A DNA stretch of 10,194 nt from Caldifarciminota bacterium. Its GTDB lineage: Bacteria; Hydrothermota; Tepidihabitantia; B3-TA06; JALVRC01. Positions 1-5,658 of this stretch are shown here, piece after piece (position 1 is the first letter of the stretch; every line of letters begins with the position of its first letter). The stretch covers positions 530-10,723 of the forward strand of contig JALVRC010000143.1 in the NCBI GenBank assembly GCA_027025255.1. The letters are read 5' to 3'. A program made the translations under genes and the position numbers. The notes beneath the pieces are model-generated. The model was not told the DNA's origin. It did no database searches and worked only from the letters and a program-made list of their open reading frames with translations.

Positions 1-106
1 ACACGCAGGGGGAAATGAAGAATTTGTTGTTCCTTTTACAGCAAAAATATGCCATTTAGTTTGTTCTTTTTAATTTTTTATTTATAGGTTTCCCTTTAGG
101 TCCCTG

Positions 107-167
107 GCGGTTTAAGTGCTGTGTGTTATATGTTTTAGCACACACATATGTTTTATTTTAAAACCGC
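107..167. repeat. Nested inverted repeat upstream of the glycosyltransferase promoter
   Basis: GCGGTTT at 107-113 is the exact reverse complement of AAACCGC at 161-167. Inside it, TGTGTGT (120-126) can pair with ACACACA (140-146), or alternatively TGCT (117-120) with AGCA (137-140). A short direct repeat, TATGTTTTA, also lies inside. The structure ends just before the -35 element of the downstream promoter. There is no T-run after the outer arm, so it does not look like an intrinsic terminator. It could be an operator or part of the 3' untranslated region of an upstream transcript. Function is inference. Confidence 0.45.
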
Positions 168-168
168 A

Positions 169-197
169 TTGATAAATATTGACAAGCTTATTATAAT
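169..197 (+). promoter_or_regulatory. Sigma70-like promoter P1 for the glycosyltransferase pair
   Basis: TTGATA (169-174) and a perfect TATAAT (192-197) are separated by 17 bases, the preferred spacing for housekeeping sigma factors. The predicted start of transcription is near 204-205, only about ten bases before the ATG at 215. Assignment is from consensus match and position, without transcript data. Confidence 0.65.
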
Positions 198-206
198 GTG
201 TAAAAT
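179..206 (+). promoter_or_regulatory. Overlapping sigma70-like promoter P2
   Basis: A perfect TTGACA (179-184) is followed after 16 bases by TAAAAT (201-206). It is offset by about ten bases from P1. Transcription from it would start around 213, practically on the ATGs at 211 and 215, giving a leaderless or near-leaderless message. It could be used instead of P1, or the resemblance could arise from the AT-rich context. Confidence 0.45.
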
Positions 207-214
207 TTTTATGC

Positions 215-922
215 ATGAAAAAATTAATAATTATACCTACTTATAATGAAAGGGGTAATATTGGCGCACTTATAAAAAAGATATTTCATATTGTTAAAGA
301 TATTGATATACTTGTAATTGACGATAACTCCTCTGATGGAACATCAGAGATAGTAAAGAAAATAGCTTACAAGGACAAAAGGGTTCATTTAATAGAAAGG
401 GAGGCAAAATTAGGGTTAGGGACTGCTTACATAAGAGGCTTTAAATGGGCTATAAAACGTGATTATAGGGTTGTTATGGAAATGGATGCCGATTTTTCTC
501 ATCCCCCTGAAGCATTACCAATTTTTCTTAAGCTTATAAAGAAATATGATGTTGTTATTGGGTCGCGTTATATTCCCAGGGCTAAAGTTTTGAATTGGCC
601 CAAAAAGAGATACCTTCTTTCAAGATGGGCGAATATTTATGCGAGACTTTTTACAGGCATTCCTGTTAATGATTTAACCGCAGGCTATAAATGTTTCAGA
701 TCTTCGGTTTTAACTTCTATTTTAAAGCATACCATTGAGTCAGAGGGATATGCTTTTCAAATAGAGGTGAATTTTTGGGTACATCAGGAGGGGTATAAGA
801 TTAAAGAAATTCCCATTATTTTTAAGGAGAGACGTGTTGGGGTTTCAAAACTTTCAAAAAATATAATATATCAGGCTTTTTTCCTGGTTTTAAAATTGGC
901 ATGGAGAAGCTTTTTTGCCTGA
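215..922 (+). CDS. Polyprenol-phosphate mannosyltransferase-like GT2 enzyme (DPM1 family)
   Basis: 235-residue family-2 glycosyltransferase of the dolichol/polyprenol-phosphate mannose synthase type, which transfers a hexose from a nucleotide sugar (typically GDP-mannose) to a polyprenyl phosphate on the cytoplasmic face of the membrane. Visible motifs are PTYNERGNI (8-16), DDNSSDGT (36-43), the metal-binding DAD (91-93) within MDADFSHPPE, GSRY (116-119), DLTAGYKCFR (153-162), EGYAFQIE (177-184) and GVSKLS (209-214), in the usual order. It is the short soluble form, without the C-terminal membrane domain of longer relatives. No ribosome-binding site precedes the ATG at 215, which fits the very short leader predicted from the promoters; an out-of-frame ATG lies at 211. 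The 3' end overlaps the next glycosyltransferase by 8 bases. The exact sugar is not determinable; glucosyl-transferring relatives share these motifs. Confidence 0.9.
   Translation: MKKLIIIPTYNERGNIGALIKKIFHIVKDIDILVIDDNSSDGTSEIVKKIAYKDKRVHLIEREAKLGLGTAYIRGFKWAIKRDYRVVMEMDADFSHPPEALPIFLKLIKKYDVVIGSRYIPRAKVLNWPKKRYLLSRWANIYARLFTGIPVNDLTAGYKCFRSSVLTSILKHTIESEGYAFQIEVNFWVHQEGYKIKEIPIIFKERRVGVSKLSKNIIYQAFFLVLKLAWRSFFA
903..907 (+). promoter_or_regulatory. Ribosome-binding site deciding a TTG start
   Basis: GGAGA lies seven bases before the TTG at 915, inside the end of the preceding gene. This spacing supports initiation at TTG, since no ATG is available near the conserved N-terminus of the second glycosyltransferase. 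Confidence 0.6.
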
Positions 923-1754
923 ATTGTCAATAATTATACCTCATTTCAATTCAAAAGGTCTTTTATTAAAATGTTTAGCCTCCTTACCTCAGGATATGGA
1001 CGTTGAGGTGATAGTAGTGGATGATTTTTCTTTTGACAATACTATTAGAAAAGCTAAGAACTTATTTCCGGGTGTAAGGTTTATTTTTAACAATGCCAAT
1101 ATGGGATTTGCTAAAACATGCAATAGGGGAGCTTTACATGCAAGAGGCGATTTCTTACTCTTTCTTAATCAAGATACTGTTTTAAAGAAAGACGGTATCA
1201 AAAAGTGTCTGGATTTTATAAAGAAAGATAGGAAGATTGGAGTAGTAGGTCCCTTAATTTACAATAGTGACGGTAGTATCCAGTGGACGCTGAGAAGGTA
1301 TCCAACAATTCCAATGCTCTTTTTCGGAAGGAATTCTTTCATTACAAAGATTTTCCCTCACAATAAGCTTTCAAGGTACTATTTATATAGAGATTTAGAT
1401 ATTTCAAAGCCCCATAAAGTTGAGTCTGTGTCCGGAGCTTTTTTCCTTGTTAGAAAAGAAGTTTTTACCAAATTGAATGGATTTGATGAGGATTTCTTTA
1501 TGTATGTAGAAGACATGGATTTTTGTTTGAGAACAAAGAAAGCAGGTTGGGAGGTCTGGTATATACCTGTGCCTGCAGTTACACACATTTTAGGAGAGAA
1601 TGTGTATAAGAAAAATAGAAAAAAGGCAAAGATGCATCATTTTATAAGTTTTTATAAGTTTTTTACCAAACACAAGATACATTCATCTTTTGCACGTTTT
1701 ATCTTTAAGATTTTAATAGGTTTTAGATTGATTGTTTTATTTGCTTTTAAGTAG
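915..1754 (+). CDS. GT2 glycosyltransferase, WbbL/rhamnosyltransferase-like
   Basis: 279-residue GT-A glycosyltransferase resembling the WbbL-type rhamnosyltransferases of O-antigen and capsule synthesis. The nucleotide-sugar fold begins almost at the start (LSIIIPHFNS, 4-13), followed by VVDDFSFDNT (34-43), ANMGFAKTCNRG (61-72), the acceptor-side LNQDT (84-88; relatives usually have LNPDT), a GPLIYNSDGSIQ stretch (112-123) and the ED/D motif in YVEDMDFCLR (197-206). The C-terminal 20 residues are hydrophobic and basic, possibly a membrane-association segment. It starts with TTG, supported by GGAGA seven bases upstream, and overlaps the DPM1-like gene by 8 bases, so the two are probably translated together. 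Sugar donor and acceptor are not readable. Its TAG ends one base before the converging stop codon of the minus-strand operon. Confidence 0.88.
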   Translation: MPELSIIIPHFNSKGLLLKCLASLPQDMDVEVIVVDDFSFDNTIRKAKNLFPGVRFIFNNANMGFAKTCNRGALHARGDFLLFLNQDTVLKKDGIKKCLDFIKKDRKIGVVGPLIYNSDGSIQWTLRRYPTIPMLFFGRNSFITKIFPHNKLSRYYLYRDLDISKPHKVESVSGAFFLVRKEVFTKLNGFDEDFFMYVEDMDFCLRTKKAGWEVWYIPVPAVTHILGENVYKKNRKKAKMHHFISFYKFFTKHKIHSSFARFIFKILIGFRLIVLFAFK

Positions 1755-1755
1755 A

Positions 1756-3435
1756 TTAATAAAGTTCTTCTAACCAGATAGAAAAAGTTACAATGAGTCC
1801 TATAATGCGTGAATTGTCTTCTCCTTTCATATGGGTTTTAAATATTTCTTGGATATATTCAGGCTTAAAAATATTACTATCAAGTAGTCTTTCAGAAAAG
1901 AGATATTTTTTAATAAATGATTTTAAGTTTGTTCTAAACCAGGTATTATAATCTGCGTAGTCTACGTATCTTCTTTTTGTCCACCATCTACCTATAATCT
2001 GAAATAGATAAGGATATTTGGCTCCCATCCCTGTTGCTGACCATGGGATATGTTTAAATGTTTTGTAATATTTTTTAATTAAAGCTAAGCGTAATTTCTC
2101 TCCTCGTCTTAAGTGTTGTGGAAGTTGGAGAGCGAATCGCATTAATTCTAAGTCTGTAAATGGGGTTTTAGAAAAAATATAAGGAGCATCTTGATATAAT
2201 CCAAGCACAGTTAAGCGAAGCATTCTTTCTTTTAAAAAGTAGTACAGTCTTAGTATCTCTTTCGTATGAATCTTACTATTTTTTATAAAGTTTTCTATTG
2301 TTTTTATAGGGTATTGAGTAATATCTTTAAGAAAATCTTCTGTGAATGCGTTTTCTATTTCGTTAAATGGTATTACTATATTAGCCCATTTTAAAATGTA
2401 GGCTATGAGATTCTTTAAAGAATCCTTTTTCATGCTTGAAAACCACCCAGAAAATCTCATAAGATAATCCCCTCCGAAGCCATTGAAAACACTCTCAACT
2501 TCATCAGAAATAAAAGACAGAGCATCAATACCGTGCATCCTTATAATGTTGTAGGCTCCATCAGTAAAACTTACACCCTTTTTTGCCCATTTCTTCAGGT
2601 AATTTTTATCCATTCCAAGTTTGAGGTTTTTAACTCCGGTTTCTTTTGCAATTTGTGATGCAATTAAAACATCATCACTTTCAAGTGTCCCAAAGGTGTA
2701 GGTTCTTGGGTGGTATCCTATTTCAAGGGCAGAGAATAAAAGTAATCTTGAATCCATTCCTCCACTAAGGTATATACCAGTATCTCTTGTGAGCCTTTTT
2801 TCAACAGATTTTATCAGTAGATTATGATAGATTTCGATAGCCTCATCAATAGCAAGTTTATTTTGATATATTCTGAGTTTATAATAATAATTTATATTAA
2901 GATTGGAATTTTCAATGGTTAGATAAGCTCCAGGTTCCAGTAGATAAATGTTTTTAAACATAGTCTTATTTCCCATTACACCTTCGCATGTGAAAAACTC
3001 CAGTAAACTGTTGTTATCAAATGAAGGCCTTTCTAAGTAAGCAATTGTTTTGATTTCAGATGAGACAAAGAAAAATTTATCCTTTTTATAATAGTATAGT
3101 GGGAGCCTGTTAAATCTGTCACTTATAAATATTAGGCGGTTTGATGACTTTTTTAATGCAACAATGTTAAATGCTCCGTCAATTTTTTCAAGGAAAGAAA
3201 AATCTTTTTTCTCAATAGCTTTGATAATAGTTTTAAATGTTATTTTTTCGTAAATATGTCCGAGTATTAAGATAAAATAGTTTTGATCATTTAAAACCTT
3301 AGTTTTCCATCCTGATTTTCCTTTTTTAGAAATAAAAATTAGAGAGTTCAGTAAAAAGGTTTCCATTTTTCCTTTCCCTGAAAGATTTATATCAGAAATT
3401 TTTATTTGTTTGTTAGTTACAAAAATCCCTGGCAT
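1756..3435 (-). CDS. Asparagine-synthetase-like amidotransferase lacking the N-terminal catalytic cysteine
   Basis: 559 residues with the two-domain plan of class-II asparagine synthetases. Residues 1-135 correspond to the glutaminase domain: MPGIF replaces the family's MCGIF, so the Cys2 nucleophile is Pro, and the NGEIYN region is degenerate (LGHIYEK, 58-64). The structural tail is retained (IDGAFNIVA, SDRFNRLPLYY, FFVSSEIKT). Residues about 195-559 form the synthetase domain, with the ATP pyrophosphate loop SGGMDS at 224-229, a GFGGDYL stretch at 319-325 (relatives usually read GGDEL), and a C-terminal region including LPQHLRRGEKL. Known Cys-less relatives such as beta-lactam synthetase and lasso-peptide cyclase adenylate a carboxylate and use an amine other than glutamine-derived ammonia; this protein may do likewise, or use free ammonia. 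The alignment of MPGIF fixes the start despite a 23-base overlap with the upstream metallophosphoesterase gene. Last gene of the operon; no terminator is visible. Confidence 0.85.
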   Translation of the reverse strand: MPGIFVTNKQIKISDINLSGKGKMETFLLNSLIFISKKGKSGWKTKVLNDQNYFILILGHIYEKITFKTIIKAIEKKDFSFLEKIDGAFNIVALKKSSNRLIFISDRFNRLPLYYYKKDKFFFVSSEIKTIAYLERPSFDNNSLLEFFTCEGVMGNKTMFKNIYLLEPGAYLTIENSNLNINYYYKLRIYQNKLAIDEAIEIYHNLLIKSVEKRLTRDTGIYLSGGMDSRLLLFSALEIGYHPRTYTFGTLESDDVLIASQIAKETGVKNLKLGMDKNYLKKWAKKGVSFTDGAYNIIRMHGIDALSFISDEVESVFNGFGGDYLMRFSGWFSSMKKDSLKNLIAYILKWANIVIPFNEIENAFTEDFLKDITQYPIKTIENFIKNSKIHTKEILRLYYFLKERMLRLTVLGLYQDAPYIFSKTPFTDLELMRFALQLPQHLRRGEKLRLALIKKYYKTFKHIPWSATGMGAKYPYLFQIIGRWWTKRRYVDYADYNTWFRTNLKSFIKKYLFSERLLDSNIFKPEYIQEIFKTHMKGEDNSRIIGLIVTFSIWLEELY

Positions 3436-4060
3436 ATCTTCTTAAGATTTTACCTTTAGTTTCTATTAGGTACGTGTGTTTGTTCCTAAAATCTCCCAGG
3501 ATAAATAATTGTTTCCCATCGTATTGTTTGTGAATATGGGCCATTATGGTTATTGTCCCCTTTTTTTCTTTCTCTTCTATAATTTTTTTTATGCAGTTTG
3601 TTACTATTTTTTTTCTAAGTAAAAAATATGTGTATGAAAGAATTTCAAAGAAATAAGGAGCTATAGGAGGCGGGAATCTTGTGATGAATGCAATAAAAAG
3701 CTTGTTTTTAAAAAGTGATGGAACAACGTTTTTTACATAGTGGTACAGTTTAATATTTTTTTCTTTTATTAGATAGCCTTCGTTAATTACTTTTATGCCT
3801 GATTTTACCATCAAATCATTTATCCACAAATCATGATTTCCCGGAAGAAAGTATACATTTTTGTATTTTTTTAGTTTTCTAACAACCTTTTTGATTGTAG
3901 AAGAGAGAATAATTTTGTACTGAATACCAATATTAAAAAGGTCACCCAAGATATATACTTCATCAGGTTTTTCTTTAGAAAGTATCATAAAGAATCTTTC
4001 AATTATTTTTTTTGAAAAGAACTCGTCTATATGCAAATCAGCTATGAAAAGTCTTTTCAT
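3413..4060 (-). CDS. Calcineurin-like metallophosphoesterase, LpxH-like
   Basis: 215 residues. The binuclear metal-site motifs are all present: DLH (8-10), GD (39-40) in YILGDLFN, GNHD (74-77), H107 in LYHYV, and HIH (175-177) in MAHIHKQ, followed by LGDFRNKHTYL (188-198). This order and size match the UDP-2,3-diacylglucosamine hydrolase (LpxH) family of lipid A synthesis, which acts at the inner membrane. Two differences argue against a firm LpxH call: the family's HGD reads HYV here, and the usual GHTH reads AHIH. The middle (112-150) is rich in aromatic and hydrophobic residues, like the LpxH membrane-facing cap. The start ATG has an AAAGGA five bases upstream and forms an ATGA overlap with the stop of the preceding gene. 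The 3' end overlaps the asparagine-synthetase-like gene by 23 bases. It may act on another phosphorylated lipid or nucleotide sugar. Confidence 0.82.
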   Translation of the reverse strand: MKRLFIADLHIDEFFSKKIIERFFMILSKEKPDEVYILGDLFNIGIQYKIILSSTIKKVVRKLKKYKNVYFLPGNHDLWINDLMVKSGIKVINEGYLIKEKNIKLYHYVKNVVPSLFKNKLFIAFITRFPPPIAPYFFEILSYTYFLLRKKIVTNCIKKIIEEKEKKGTITIMAHIHKQYDGKQLFILGDFRNKHTYLIETKGKILRRYARDFCN

Positions 4061-4842
4061 TGTTTCCTTTCAATGTTAAAAAATAATAGAATTTTATATG
4101 GAAGCATTTTTCTATAGTTAAAGAATCCCCACGTTCTTCCAATTTTTAAATAGCCAACATTTTTAAATATCCCAATTTCTGTAATTTCTTTAGTAATAAG
4201 AAGCTTTTTTAACTGAGGATTCTTAACAAATACTATGATATTATTTTCAATAGAAATTACACTCTGAAGTGAGTAATTAATGCTTATCTTAAGAGTGCCA
4301 GTAAGTTTATTGGGTTTAGTAAATATAAAGTCAGAGGTTGAGCCTAAAAAACTACCATTAATCCACATATCAGCAAAAAAGGTTATTTTAAAAGATGTAT
4401 GATTATGAAGTGTGTACAGATACTCTGTATTTTCTATAAACATTGGCTCTATGGAAAAGGCAGAAAAGTTATAAATAGTAATTACTTTTAACTGTTCAAT
4501 AACAATTTTTTCATCTGTAGATCTTATAAATTCTTGAACGATAAAAGTATTGTTTATGTATTTTGATATTTCATTTGGTTCTTTTGGTATTGTAAAAAAT
4601 CTTATCCATAAGCCAATATCTTTAAATATAGCTCTTTCAATGCTGTTGTTGATAATAGGAGGTTCATCGTATATGTTTTGTTTAAAAAGAACAAAAGGAT
4701 TAAAATGCTTCCCTTTTAAAAAGATACAGATATTTTTCATGGTTTTGTATTGATTTTCATCCCCGCTAACAAGCACTTCCTTTTTAGGGATATACTGCCT
4801 GTTTAATAAATATTCTATTTTTTTATATATATTTTTCTTCAA
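4057..4842 (-). CDS. Unrecognised protein between the alkyltransferase and metallophosphoesterase genes
   Basis: I do not recognise a family. The frame is open from a GTG at 4911, but that start would overlap the alkyltransferase gene by 89 bases. A TTG at 4842 (20-base overlap, 261 residues) is preferred; an ATG at 4740 (227 residues) is a third option. None has a clear ribosome-binding site. The product is rich in Ile, Asn, Phe and Lys, has no signal peptide or obvious membrane segment, and shows a short alpha/beta N-terminal part followed by a long stretch of alternating hydrophobic residues that looks beta-rich. Motif-like pieces, counted from the TTG, are a VSGDENQY stretch near 25-32, FFADMWINGSFLGS near 155-168 (loosely like a beta-sandwich sugar-binding fold), and GRTWGFFNY close to the end. 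It ends in an ATGA overlap with the metallophosphoesterase gene, so the two are likely translated together and perhaps share a pathway. Confidence 0.6.
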   Translation of the reverse strand: MKKNIYKKIEYLLNRQYIPKKEVLVSGDENQYKTMKNICIFLKGKHFNPFVLFKQNIYDEPPIINNSIERAIFKDIGLWIRFFTIPKEPNEISKYINNTFIVQEFIRSTDEKIVIEQLKVITIYNFSAFSIEPMFIENTEYLYTLHNHTSFKITFFADMWINGSFLGSTSDFIFTKPNKLTGTLKISINYSLQSVISIENNIIVFVKNPQLKKLLITKEITEIGIFKNVGYLKIGRTWGFFNYRKMLPYKILLFFNIERKQ

Positions 4843-5266
4843 GCGATAGTAAATAACGTTTGAGAAATACTCCTTTAGAAAATCCCCCGAAAGAATGTTT
4901 CCCAACAACACGGTGGCATGGATATATTAAAGGGAAAGGATTTTTGTTTAGTGCATTGCCAACAGCTCGTGCTAAATTTTTATTCCCCAATGTTTGAGCT
5001 ATGTCTGAATAGGCTACTGTATGAGCATAGGGAATATTTTTTATTACATCTAAGACCTTTTTCTGAAAAGGGGTAATTAAGGCTTTATTGTGGGGAAGAG
5101 AAAGGTTTTTTATTTTACCCTTTAGATATTTATAAATAGCGTTTGTAAACTGTTCATGGGGAGGAATTAACTCCCCATGAACAGTGAGTTCAATTTTATT
5201 TACTACCTCATTCTCTACAAAAAGATTAACTAATATTTTTGCGTCACTTACCTTTAATATTTCCAA
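4823..5266 (-). CDS. ogt: Methylated-DNA--[protein]-cysteine S-methyltransferase (O6-alkylguanine-DNA alkyltransferase)
   Basis: 147-residue suicide DNA-repair protein that transfers alkyl groups from O6-alkylguanine to its own cysteine. The DNA-binding/active-site domain is complete: TPFQKKVLDVIKNIPYAHTV (65-84), Y86, the arginine finger R100 in LARAVGNALN, the hinge N109, the acceptor Cys117 in PCHRV (116-120), GGFSKG (127-132) and the closing Glu in LLSLEE. These positions keep the spacing to the Cys seen in the human enzyme. The N-terminal domain is shorter than usual (about 60 residues), so the whole is below the common 155-180. It begins with TTG at 5266; no ATG or GTG is available before the conserved part, and the ribosome-binding site is poor. 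It overlaps the coiled-coil gene upstream by 23 bases. A perfect 15-bp inverted repeat is embedded in codons 28-40. A repair gene inside an envelope operon is unusual. Confidence 0.9.
   Translation of the reverse strand: MEILKVSDAKILVNLFVENEVVNKIELTVHGELIPPHEQFTNAIYKYLKGKIKNLSLPHNKALITPFQKKVLDVIKNIPYAHTVAYSDIAQTLGNKNLARAVGNALNKNPFPLIYPCHRVVGKHSFGGFSKGVFLKRYLLSLEEKYI
5149..5185. repeat. Perfect 15-bp inverted repeat with 7-base loop inside the alkyltransferase gene
   Basis: ACTGTTCATGGGGAG (5149-5163) is exactly the reverse complement of CTCCCCATGAACAGT (5171-5185), with GAATTAA between. Eight of 15 stem positions are G or C, well above the surrounding sequence, so a very stable hairpin is expected in RNA or in cruciform DNA. 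It lies in frame within the alkyltransferase gene, encoding about TVHGELIPPHEQ. No T-run follows on either strand, so it is not a standard terminator. A role in RNA processing, attenuation or protein binding is possible but unproven. Confidence 0.85.
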
Positions 5267-5657
5267 TGCTATTAAGGTAAATTTTTATCTTTTCTCTTGT
5301 GCTTAGTTGGTGGTTGATAATTTCTTGATACAGTGTTAGCCATTTGTCTCCCTTTTGTTTAGAAAGCTTTTCTAAAGATTTTTCTATATCGTTTATATCA
5401 CTTTCAATATTAATTTTCTCTTCCTCATAAGGATTTTTAGAGATTCCTCTCTGCTTTAATAGTCCGTCAGCTTTTAGTAGCTCTCCTTTCCAATCATCAA
5501 TTTCACCTTTAAGATACATGCTCAGATTTGAAGTTACATCCTTCCATCTGTTGTTTTTACTGCTAAGAGCACTTATTGTAATAATATTAATAAGTACTGA
5601 AAGAAGGAATAATGAGGCAAAGACAATGTATGCAATTGTTTTTGGCTTTAAATCCAT
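5244..5657 (-). CDS. Small membrane-anchored coiled-coil protein
   Basis: 137 residues, no recognised family. After a short polar N-terminus (MDLKPKT) there is one strong hydrophobic helix at about 8-31, either a membrane anchor or an uncleaved signal. The rest is charged and predicted helical, with heptad-like spacing at about 77-103 (EEEKINIESDINDIEKSLEKL), suggesting a coiled coil facing the periplasm or cytoplasm. The start is well supported: AGGAG sits six bases before the ATG, and the preceding OmpA-family gene stops with a single base between TAG and ATG. The 3' end overlaps the alkyltransferase gene by 23 bases. Tight coupling to the OmpA-type protein suggests, but does not prove, an envelope role such as a scaffold or partner of that protein. 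Confidence 0.75.
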   Translation of the reverse strand: MDLKPKTIAYIVFASLFLLSVLINIITISALSSKNNRWKDVTSNLSMYLKGEIDDWKGELLKADGLLKQRGISKNPYEEEKINIESDINDIEKSLEKLSKQKGDKWLTLYQEIINHQLSTREKIKIYLNSIGNIKGK

Positions 5658-5658
5658 C

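Noticed and set aside
2..73. Possible tail of an upstream gene at the left edge
   Set aside because: Frame 2 is open to a TAA at 71-73 and frame 3 to a TAG at 57-59, but neither short peptide shows a recognisable motif, so no gene can be claimed.
1379..1588. Minus-strand open frames opposite the second glycosyltransferase
   Set aside because: They lie antisense to conserved glycosyltransferase motifs, overlap each other in different frames and have no coding signature.
1701..1711. ATCTT-TA-AAGAT hairpin before the convergent stop codons as a terminator
   Set aside because: The stem is five AT-rich pairs with a two-base loop inside coding sequence, too weak for an intrinsic terminator.
4843..4911. 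GTG start at 4911 for the unrecognised protein
   Set aside because: It would overlap the conserved C-terminal half of the alkyltransferase by 89 bases, including the codons after PCHRV, and has no ribosome-binding site.
1756..5266. Lasso-peptide or other RiPP cluster suggested by the Cys-less synthetase
   Set aside because: No transglutaminase-like protease, recognition element, transporter or precursor peptide is visible nearby; the metallophosphoesterase and unknown protein do not match those roles.
5359..5375. TTAGAAA-GCT-TTTCTAA inverted repeat in the coiled-coil gene
   Set aside because: Only 7 bp of AT-rich stem, expected by chance in sequence of this composition, and explained by Lys/Leu/Glu codons.
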